In this document: positions 7,433 to 13,350 of the stretch, piece after piece
How positions within the stretch are numbered: the first letter of the stretch is position 1
Layout: each line of letters starts with the position of its first letter
NCBI GenBank assembly: GCA_036556985.1
Contig: DATBIK010000095.1
Coordinates: forward strand, 1-14,858
DNA from: JAPSGM01 sp036556985
Lineage (GTDB): Bacteria > Chloroflexota > Limnocylindria > QHBO01
Length of the DNA: 14,858 nucleotides
Direction of reading: 5' to 3'
Notes under the pieces: model-generated
Database searches by the model: none
The model's input: the letters and a program-made list of their open reading frames with translations, nothing else
What the model was told of the DNA's origin: nothing
Program-made: the position numbers and the translations under genes

Positions 7433-7647
7433 GAAGCGCCTCCCGGTTCATCGCCGCGCACGACGTAGCCGGTGAAGCGCCGCTCGACATCGAGGCGGTC
7501 CATGAGGATCCGATGCCCGCAGCCCTGGCACACCAGGCCGATGTCGGCGCCGAGGCGCACGACGCGCCACTCGCGGCTGCCGCACGGATGCTCGCGGCGG
7601 AGGCGCAGCACGTCGTCGAGGCGGAGGTCGATCGCCGCCACGGTCAC
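7429..7647 (-). CDS. DUF951 family small protein
   Basis: This 72-residue protein matches the DUF951 pattern over nearly its whole length. It has an N-terminal strand LRLDDVLRLRREHPCGS, a central WRVVRLGADIGLVCQGCGHRILMDR, and a short basic C-terminal helix. The conserved cysteines (HPCG, then CxxCGH) look like a small metal-binding or zinc-ribbon-like fold; this is inference from residue spacing. The family is widespread in Bacillota and Chloroflexota, and its function is unknown. The start is GTG at 7647, overlapping the tldE stop as GTGA (7644-7647), and the stop overlaps the MFS start as GTGA (7429-7432), so it is coupled on both sides. A GGAG lies about nine bases before the start. Confidence 0.92.
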   Translation of the reverse strand: MTVAAIDLRLDDVLRLRREHPCGSREWRVVRLGADIGLVCQGCGHRILMDRLDVERRFTGYVVRGDEPGGAS

Positions 7648-9005
7648 CCAGCCGACTCCGCGGCCGTGGCGCCCGTGAAGCTGAAGCCGCGGATGCGGAG
7701 CGCCGGCACGCGGGCGTTGATTCCGCTGTATTCGGCGGCCAGCAGGCGCGTCCCCGACGAGATGGCATCGATGCGGCTGAAGGCCTCGGGGATCGCCTCG
7801 GTGAAGCGCAGGTTGCGCACCGGCCGGGTGATGCGCCCGTCCTCGATGAGGAAGGTGCCGTCCTTGGTCATGCCGGTGAGCACGCCGCGTCGGGGATGGA
7901 CGATGTTCACGTAGTGGAAGCGAGTGACCCAGATCCCGCGCTCGGTCGCCGCCAGCATCGCCTCCTTCGAGCTCGAACCCGGCGCCATGAACAGGTTCCA
8001 GGTCAGTGGCCCGAACGTGTTCGGGGCCGGCAGCCCATGTCCGGTCGAGGCGACCCCGGCGCGCGCGGCGGTCGCCGAGTCGTGGACGAGGCCGGTCGCC
8101 ATCCCATCGGTCACGAGCTCCACCCGGCGCTTGGCGACGCCCTCGAAGTCGATCGCGCTCGGCAGGCCGGTCGGGTCTGCGCCATCGTCCCAGATCGAGA
8201 CGTTCTCTCCCATCACCCGCTGGCCGAGCTCCATGAACGACCGACCTTCCTCCACGGCGAGCGCCGAGAAGGCGTTGAAGGACAGGTATTCGAGCGTGGT
8301 CTGGACCGCGTACTCCTCGAGGATGACGTCGTACTCGCCGGGGGTGATGTCGGTGGCGTCCGCCGACCGCACCGCCTTGTCCGCCGCCTCGGCGCCGACG
8401 GCCGCGGCATCGATGTCGGCCACGTCCGCGGCAGTGGCCTGGGCGTAGCCGGAGGCCCGGTCCGGGCCGGTCATCACCGTCAGCAGCTTGGCCTGCGTCA
8501 CGTCGTGGCGAGAGCGCAACCCGTTCGTGTTCGCAACCGCCAGCGTCAGCGCATCGGTCGAGAATGCGCCGCTGGCGTCGAGCCTGGCGCCGTCGGCCGC
8601 GGCGATGACCGCGCGGGCGCCCGCCGCCCGTCGATCGGGATCAGCCTCGGCGGTGGCCGGCACGTAGCCGACGTCCGACATGCCGCCGGCATCGGCCGGT
8701 GGCAGCGGGGAGGGACGCGGGTTCGGCGCCGAGCGGCGGCAGATGTCGACAGCACGGGCCACGACCTCGGCGATGCCGTCGCCATCGAGCCGGTTCGTGC
8801 TCGCCACGCCGGAGCGGCCGCCGTCCACCGCGCGCACCCGCAACCTGGCATCGTGCTCGGAGACGTTCTGGTGGATGCGCGATCCGGCGAAGCGGGTCAG
8901 CGCGGCGTCCCGCCCCGTGAACACCGCTTCGCCGTCGCCGGGCAGCAGGCGCAGGGCCGCATCGAGCACCTCCTCGGCGACGTGGCCGCGTCGTGCGCCG
9001 CTCAC
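7644..9005 (-). CDS. tldE: TldE/PmbA family protein, partner of TldD
   Basis: This 453-residue protein of the PmbA_TldD superfamily is the non-catalytic partner that forms a heterodimeric peptidase with TldD. It lacks the HExxxH zinc motif, as TldE proteins do. It has the N-terminal beta/alpha domain (FTGRDAALTRFAGSRIHQNV near the start) and a C-terminal domain with the conserved segment SSSKEAMLAATERGIWVTR, then HPRRGVLTGMTKDGTFLIEDG and RNLRFTEAI. In Escherichia coli the TldD/TldE complex cleaves unstructured peptides, matures microcin B17 and degrades CcdA. The frame is open further upstream to 9281, but that extension is out of frame with tldD coding and arginine-rich nonsense. The GTG at 9005 overlaps the tldD stop as GTGA and gives the expected N-terminus. 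A weak GGTGG lies upstream. The complex acts in the cytoplasm. Confidence 0.94.
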   Translation of the reverse strand: MSGARRGHVAEEVLDAALRLLPGDGEAVFTGRDAALTRFAGSRIHQNVSEHDARLRVRAVDGGRSGVASTNRLDGDGIAEVVARAVDICRRSAPNPRPSPLPPADAGGMSDVGYVPATAEADPDRRAAGARAVIAAADGARLDASGAFSTDALTLAVANTNGLRSRHDVTQAKLLTVMTGPDRASGYAQATAADVADIDAAAVGAEAADKAVRSADATDITPGEYDVILEEYAVQTTLEYLSFNAFSALAVEEGRSFMELGQRVMGENVSIWDDGADPTGLPSAIDFEGVAKRRVELVTDGMATGLVHDSATAARAGVASTGHGLPAPNTFGPLTWNLFMAPGSSSKEAMLAATERGIWVTRFHYVNIVHPRRGVLTGMTKDGTFLIEDGRITRPVRNLRFTEAIPEAFSRIDAISSGTRLLAAEYSGINARVPALRIRGFSFTGATAAESAG

Positions 9006-10450
9006 CAGCGACCCACCCCGACCCGCACGTTGCGGAAGCGGGCCGGGGCCGCACCGTGGCCGACCCGGTGGGTCTGCATCGGCTCGCCCTTGCCGCAGTT
9101 CGGGACGCCCCACAGCTGCCACTCGTCCGGCCCGCAGATCGCGTCGCAGCTGCCCCAGAACTCGGGGGTGATGCCGGTGTAGGTCGGGTTGCGCACCATC
9201 TCGGCCAGCTTGCCGTTGCGGATGCGCCAGCCGACCTGCGTGCCGAACTGGAAGTTCAGTCGCCGGTCGTCGATGCTCCATGAGCGGTTCGTGGAGACGA
9301 ACAGCCCGTCATCGGTATCGGCGATGAGGTCGTCGAGGCCGCCGGCCTCGCCGGGCCGCAGGTTGACGTTCGTCATGCGGATGAGCGGGATGACGTTCCA
9401 GCCCGACGCGCGGGCGCTGCCCATGCTCCGCCGCCCGATGATCGGCGCGGTCTCGCGGCTGGTGAGGTAGCCGACGAAGCGGCCGCCGGAGACGATCGGC
9501 ACGTTCTGGGCAGGGACTCCCTCGTCGTCGAAGCCGAACGTGCCGAGGCCGCCGGGAGCGGTGGCATCGGCGTCGATGTTCACGATCGGGCTGCCGTACT
9601 GGAGCCTGTCGAGCTTGTCGAGGGTGAGGAAGGAGGTGCCCGCAAAGCTCGCCTCCATGCCGAGCACCCGGTCGAGCTCGATCGGGTGGCCACACGACTC
9701 ATGGACCTGGAGCGCCAGCTGCGACGAGTCGATGACGATCGTCATCTCGCCGGCGGGACACTGCTCGGCATCGAGCAGCTGCACCGCCTCTTCCGCGATG
9801 CGCTGGCCATGCTCCGGCAGCCGCATCGCCCGCACCGCCTCGAAGCCGCCGGTCACGTGCTGGCCACCCGCCGAATTCGGGTAGCTGCGCAGCTGTGACT
9901 CGCTGGCATTCACCGCGGTCGCCTCGATGCCGGCCCCGGTCTCGACGAGCTCCTGCTCGATGCGGGCTCCGGCGGTCGAGGCGAAGGTCTTGCGCTCGCG
10001 GGCGGCATGGATCGAGCCCTCGCGTACGGTGATGCCGGGAGCACCCTCCATGGCAGCGTCCGCCTCCATGAGGATTCGCACCTTCTCGTCGAGCGAGACG
10101 GCGAAGGGGTCCTCCTCGTAGGGGGTCCGGTAGCTGGCGCGCTCGGGCGGCGTGTCGTCGAGGGTGACCGGCTCGCGCCGGGCAAGGCCGCTGGCGCGCG
10201 CCACGTCGAGGGCCTCGCGGGTCACGCGGCCGACCTCCTCCGGCTCGAGGCGGGAGGAGGCGGCAAAGCCCCACGCCCCGTCGAGGAGGACACGGACGCC
10301 AAAGCCGGCGGAGCGGTCAGAGTCGGCGGCCTGCAGCGCGCCGTTCTTCACCGCCAGGCTCTCCGTCTCGCGCTCGGAGACCCGGATGTCAGCGTACGCG
10401 GCGCCCGCGTGGTCCGCGGCGTCCAGCGCGATGTCGATCAGCTCGTTCAT
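9002..10450 (-). CDS. tldD: Zinc metalloprotease TldD
   Basis: This 482-residue protein is the catalytic subunit of the TldD/TldE peptidase. The zinc motif HESCGH (HExxxH) is at residues 250-255, in the context SSQLALQVHESCGHPIELDR. The likely third ligand is Cys452 in GVPNCGKGEP near the C-terminus. The N-terminal domain carries the family pattern AYADIRVSERETESLAVKNG (about 18-37). Other conserved segments are GTFGFDDEGVPAQ (about 303-315) and TNVNLRPGEA (about 360-369). Length is normal for the family. The ATG at 10450 has GGGAG at 10455-10459, four bases upstream. It is the first gene of the six-gene overlapping block and is preceded by a good promoter at 10547-10575. Its own stop overlaps the tldE start. 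All expected active-site residues are present, so it should be active. Confidence 0.96.
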   Translation of the reverse strand: MNELIDIALDAADHAGAAYADIRVSERETESLAVKNGALQAADSDRSAGFGVRVLLDGAWGFAASSRLEPEEVGRVTREALDVARASGLARREPVTLDDTPPERASYRTPYEEDPFAVSLDEKVRILMEADAAMEGAPGITVREGSIHAARERKTFASTAGARIEQELVETGAGIEATAVNASESQLRSYPNSAGGQHVTGGFEAVRAMRLPEHGQRIAEEAVQLLDAEQCPAGEMTIVIDSSQLALQVHESCGHPIELDRVLGMEASFAGTSFLTLDKLDRLQYGSPIVNIDADATAPGGLGTFGFDDEGVPAQNVPIVSGGRFVGYLTSRETAPIIGRRSMGSARASGWNVIPLIRMTNVNLRPGEAGGLDDLIADTDDGLFVSTNRSWSIDDRRLNFQFGTQVGWRIRNGKLAEMVRNPTYTGITPEFWGSCDAICGPDEWQLWGVPNCGKGEPMQTHRVGHGAAPARFRNVRVGVGRW

Positions 10451-10512
10451 GGCACTCCCGATGGGGGGACGACGGCGGTCGCCGTGGCCGCGGGGCGTGG
10501 GCGGACACCCAT
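10447..10512 (-). CDS. Possible 21-codon leader ORF upstream of tldD (speculative)
   Basis: An ATG at 10512 opens a 21-codon frame whose TGA (10449-10447) overlaps the tldD ATG as ATGA. It would lie wholly inside the leader of the predicted transcript. The encoded peptide is rich in Pro, Ala, Arg and Val, with no membrane or signal character. There is no good ribosome-binding site before its ATG, and the TGA is automatic because the second tldD codon begins with A. The frame may therefore be chance. It is listed because every other junction in this block is coupled in the same way. Confidence 0.15.
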   Translation of the reverse strand: MGVRPRPAATATAVVPPSGVP

Positions 10513-10595
10513 GCCGGCGGACTCGGGGGACGGCGGACCGGCGGTCATTCTGGCCCGGGTGCCCGGGACGGTCAAGGCGACGCGGCTGCCGCGCG
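10451..10595. other. Intergenic region between block A and block B
   Basis: This 145-bp gap between the second DUF881 gene and tldD is the largest gap in the window. It contains, in the direction of transcription, part of a GC hairpin, the TTGACC-N17-CAGAAT promoter with a CCCGGG repeat in its spacer, a leader of about 90 bases with a possible short ORF, and the tldD Shine-Dalgarno. No RNA gene is recognisable. Confidence 0.8.
10547..10575 (-). promoter_or_regulatory. sigma70-like promoter of the tldD block
   Basis: On the minus strand, TTGACC (10575-10570; five of six to TTGACA) and CAGAAT (10552-10547; four of six to TATAAT) are separated by exactly 17 bases. Transcription would start near 10540, giving a leader of about 90 bases before the tldD ATG. 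It sits in the only sizeable gap in the right half of the window, immediately after the end of the second DUF881 gene. The spacer contains two CCCGGG arms two bases apart (10554-10567), a possible operator. Confidence 0.6.
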
Positions 10596-10597
10596 TC
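10579..10597 (-). terminator. Candidate hairpin at the end of the DUF881 block
   Basis: GACGCG and CGCGTC form a perfect 6-bp stem with a seven-base loop, beginning in the TGA of the second DUF881 gene on the minus strand. No T-run follows, so it is not a standard intrinsic terminator. Its place exactly between two operons makes a transcript-end or 3'-stabilising role possible. Confidence 0.3.
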
Positions 10598-11273
10598 ATT
10601 CCGCGATCGCCGCCTCGGCGGCCGTCGGCTGGATGTCGGCCTCGGTGGCCGGCACGAGGATGTCGTCGGACTGGCGGGCCACGATGGTGGCCTGGATGAA
10701 CTGCTCGAGCTGGGCGATGATCCCGCCCGGGCGCTCCATCGCGTTCAGCAGGCCATCAGGGTCGCCGATGGCCGAGATCGTGAACTGCGTGCCGACCTCC
10801 ACGCCGTCGATGACGAGTGAGGTCGGCCCCTGGACCGCCACCGAGCGATGGGTGATCCGGATGTCGTCGACGGCGATCGCTTCCGCCGCCGCGTTGCGGA
10901 GCTCGTTGATGAGGTCGTTCAGCGCGATCGCGTCCAGCTGGCCCTCCACCTCGAGCACGAGGCCCTGGCCGTCGACCGCGGCCAGGCCGCCGAAGGCGGT
11001 GATGCGGCGCAGATCCTCGCGGCTCACCTCCAGCGCGCTCTGGCCCTGCGAGCCGGCGACGCGGTACTCGCGCAGTGTTTCGCGCAGGTCGGCAAGGCCC
11101 GTGCGCAGCTCGCGGTTGCGCTCGCTGAGCGTGTCGATGAGCTGCGACAGCTCCTGCGCAGGCAGCGAGCTGATCTCGGTGGGTCGCGCCTGGCTGCGCA
11201 GCTGTGCCACGAGCAGGATGCCGATGAGCAGCGCCACTGCGAAGAGGGATAGCTGCGCGATCCGGGCGCTCAC
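10596..11273 (-). CDS. DUF881 family membrane/coiled-coil protein (second copy)
   Basis: This 225-residue protein has one N-terminal membrane segment (ARIAQLSLFAVALLIGILLV, about 3-22). A short coiled coil covers about 38-70 (ELSQLIDTLSERNRELRTGL and onward). The DUF881 domain then runs to about 205, with the characteristic patterns DGQGLVLEVEG, LNDLINELRNAAAEAIAVDD and GTQFTISAIGDPDGLLNAM. The C-terminal 20 residues are Ala/Glu-rich. It is anchored in the membrane with the domain probably outside. The GTG start at 11273 overlaps the first DUF881 gene as GTGA. It is preceded by GGAGGTGA (11278-11285), an eight-base match to the 16S rRNA anti-Shine-Dalgarno, with four bases between it and the GTG. 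The frame is open upstream to 11987, but that part does not resemble the family. The function of DUF881 is unknown; in Gram-positive bacteria the genes often sit near division or phospholipid-synthesis genes. Confidence 0.92.
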   Translation of the reverse strand: MSARIAQLSLFAVALLIGILLVAQLRSQARPTEISSLPAQELSQLIDTLSERNRELRTGLADLRETLREYRVAGSQGQSALEVSREDLRRITAFGGLAAVDGQGLVLEVEGQLDAIALNDLINELRNAAAEAIAVDDIRITHRSVAVQGPTSLVIDGVEVGTQFTISAIGDPDGLLNAMERPGGIIAQLEQFIQATIVARQSDDILVPATEADIQPTAAEAAIAE

Positions 11274-12034
11274 GGGGTCACCTCCGCGACGGGAACGCCC
11301 CAGCGGAAGCGAGTGGTGCCGACGAAGGCCGGCAGCTCGAGCCCGTCGGTCGCCGCGGCGGCGTACTCCAGGCCGAAGAACTCGATCCGCTGCGCGACCC
11401 GACCGGTGAACGCCGGGTGTGACTGGAACCGATCGAGGAGGCCGTCCGCGCCGACCGCCTCGATCCGGAACGGCGGCGACAGGAAGGACGTGTTCACCAG
11501 CACCGATGCGCCCACGCCGTAGATCGAGGAGGACGCCACGAGCCGCTCCCCGTCGATCTCGATCGCCTCCGCGCCCGAAGCCCACAGGGCAGTGACGATG
11601 TCGCGCAGGTCGTCGACGAGGACGATGTAGCTGGCCGGGTTCTCGCCCGGCGGCACGATTCGGTTCGAGTCGGAGATCTCCACCACCACCCCCGATCCCG
11701 ACACCGGGGTGAGCCCGGCAGCCAGGCGCGCCGCCTCGAGCTGCGCGTTGAGGGCGGCGAGCGCCGCGGAGCTCGAGGTCGCGTCCTCCTGAATGCGCCG
11801 CACCTCGGCCTCGGCCTCGGCGATGTCCTCGCGCAGCTGCTGCTGCTCCGCCTCGAGCTCGAGGACCTGGTCGGCGAGCACCTGCTGGGCCGAAGAGGTG
11901 AACGCCTGGCGTTCCACCGAGCTGTTCCACTGCGCGGCGCCCACGAAGCCGATGATGCCCAGCGCGCCGGCGATCGTGATGCCCCACGTCGCCCGGGGCG
12001 ACGGCCGGGGCCGGCGCACGGCGCTCAGGCTCAC
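11270..12034 (-). CDS. DUF881 family membrane/coiled-coil protein (first copy)
   Basis: This 254-residue protein has a basic N-terminus (RRPRPSPR), one membrane segment (about 17-34) and a long coiled coil at about 45-105 (LELEAEQQQLREDIAEAEAE and onward). The DUF881 domain follows, with the best family signatures VVVEISDSN, LVDDLRDIVTALWASGAEAI (about 139-158) and the SPPFRIEAVG strand (about 186-195). The copies differ clearly from each other: this one has the longer coiled coil and a long C-terminal strand region. The GTG at 12034 overlaps the metalloprotease stop as GTGA (12031-12034), and its own stop overlaps the second copy as GTGA. In Actinomycetota a small basic DUF1290 gene usually lies between two DUF881 genes; here there is none. 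The pair may form a hetero-oligomer through the coiled coils, which is inference. Confidence 0.93.
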   Translation of the reverse strand: MSLSAVRRPRPSPRATWGITIAGALGIIGFVGAAQWNSSVERQAFTSSAQQVLADQVLELEAEQQQLREDIAEAEAEVRRIQEDATSSSAALAALNAQLEAARLAAGLTPVSGSGVVVEISDSNRIVPPGENPASYIVLVDDLRDIVTALWASGAEAIEIDGERLVASSSIYGVGASVLVNTSFLSPPFRIEAVGADGLLDRFQSHPAFTGRVAQRIEFFGLEYAAAATDGLELPAFVGTTRFRWGVPVAEVTP

Positions 12035-13350
12035 GCAGGCCCCCTGCCGGCGACGCGCCGGCCGCTGATCAGCGCGGCGCCAACCACCACCGCGAGGACG
12101 ACGATCACGGCGATGACCGCCAGCCAGGGGACGGCGGCATCCTCGCGGGGAGCGGGCGATTCGCCGTCGGGCGTGCCGGTTGCGTCAGGGCCGCCGTCGA
12201 CGCTGCCGCCCGAGCCGCCGGGCAGCCGTACGTTCGAAGGCGGGATCGGCGCCGGTTGCACGGGCTCGGGCGCTTCGACGTCGAACTCGTCGAAGAAGGC
12301 CGCGTACAGGGCCTCGGCATCGGTCCCCGTCCCGGCCTCGAGCGCCTCCGCATCCGAGGCGCCATCGCGGTACGCGGCCGCGATGCGGGCGATCGCCTCC
12401 GGGCCGTGCTCGACGATGATCATGTCGACCATCGTCGCACCCTGCGCGTACGCGAGTCGAGCGCCGCGCTCCCCGATCGGAAACTGCTCGGCGATCGCCG
12501 CGAAGGCGAAGAGGCCGCCGCCCGATGCCTCGAACTCGACGTCCGAACGTTCCTGTGCCGCCCCCTGGCGCTCCGACCAGGTCGCGAGCCCCTCGTTGAG
12601 CCACTTCGGCGGCTCGTGGTACGGGTTGTCGGTCGCGTCGTTGAAGACGACGTGGGTCACCTCGTGGACGAGCGTCGTCTCGAGGTAGTCCTGCCCTCCC
12701 GAGGCGAGCGACATGAAGATCGTGCGGAGGGCGGGGTAGGTGGCCGCGCCGGTCCACTCCCGCGCGCCGGGGCCCAGCGCCCCGAAGAAGGCGTCGCTGG
12801 TGCCGTACACGAAGATGTCGACCGGGCCGCTCATCTCGTGACCGAGCAGCGACTCGGCCCGTGCGGCTCCGCCCGCGGCTAACTCACCGAAGCGCCTGGC
12901 CGCCTGCTCCGCGTCGCCGTACCAGTGCACCGTCGCGTCACCGTACCCGGCCGAGCGCCAATCGAGGCCGGCGCGGTCGTCGTCGTACAGCAACGTCCCC
13001 TGCGGGCTGGTCGTGACGGCGTCGTCCTCGGTTGCGCGCCAGGCGTACGTGATCCGCGTGTTCGGGGTGAGGTGGCGGTCGGCCGCGTCCCACACGTACG
13101 CGGCGCGGTCGCCGGCCGGCTCGACCGGGGCCACGAACACGCCATCGTCCCCGGCGAAACGGAGGAGCAGCTCGAGCCGGTCCGGGGCGCCGCCCTCCAG
13201 CTCGACACTGAAGCGCAGCTCCTCGCCGTACGTGGCATCGGCCGTGGCAGAGCCGAAGCCGCTGAACCCGAGGGCGCCTGCGGGCCAGGCAGCGGTGGCG
13301 AGCAGGCCGGCGACCGCCAGCGCCAGAACGCCGCGCCTCAGTCGTCCCAC
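12031..13350 (-). CDS. Secreted, membrane-anchored zinc metalloprotease (peptidase MA-like)
   Basis: This 439-residue protein starts at GTG 13350, chosen because of GGAGG at 13356-13360 with five-base spacing and because it gives a clean signal peptide (GRLRRGVLALAVAGLL, cleavage near residue 27). An N-terminal beta-rich domain (about 30-170) precedes the peptidase domain. This carries HEVTH at 229-233 (HExxH zinc ligands and catalytic Glu) and NEGLA at 252-256, whose Glu253 is the expected third ligand of gluzincins. A Pro/Gly/Asp-rich linker (about 360-407) leads to one C-terminal membrane segment (about 408-429) and a basic tail, so the peptidase faces outside and is anchored at both stages. 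It resembles the peptidase_MA_2 group of gluzincins; the substrate is unknown. The gene overlaps the solute-binding protein gene by 13 bp and the first DUF881 gene by four. Confidence 0.9.
   Translation of the reverse strand: MGRLRRGVLALAVAGLLATAAWPAGALGFSGFGSATADATYGEELRFSVELEGGAPDRLELLLRFAGDDGVFVAPVEPAGDRAAYVWDAADRHLTPNTRITYAWRATEDDAVTTSPQGTLLYDDDRAGLDWRSAGYGDATVHWYGDAEQAARRFGELAAGGAARAESLLGHEMSGPVDIFVYGTSDAFFGALGPGAREWTGAATYPALRTIFMSLASGGQDYLETTLVHEVTHVVFNDATDNPYHEPPKWLNEGLATWSERQGAAQERSDVEFEASGGGLFAFAAIAEQFPIGERGARLAYAQGATMVDMIIVEHGPEAIARIAAAYRDGASDAEALEAGTGTDAEALYAAFFDEFDVEAPEPVQPAPIPPSNVRLPGGSGGSVDGGPDATGTPDGESPAPREDAAVPWLAVIAVIVVLAVVVGAALISGRRVAGRGPA

Noticed and set aside
5885..7468. 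Plus-strand open frame (527 codons), very rich in Asp, His, Arg, Glu and Gly
   Set aside because: The odd composition is what an antisense frame of a hydrophobic MFS protein gives. No start signal or domain is visible.
9006..9281. N-terminal extension of the tldE frame
   Set aside because: It lies within tldD in another frame and is Arg/His/Pro-rich. GTG at 9005 gives the family-typical start.
11274..11987. N-terminal extension of the second DUF881 frame
   Set aside because: It lies within the first DUF881 gene in another frame. The signal-anchor typical of the family begins right after the GTG at 11273.
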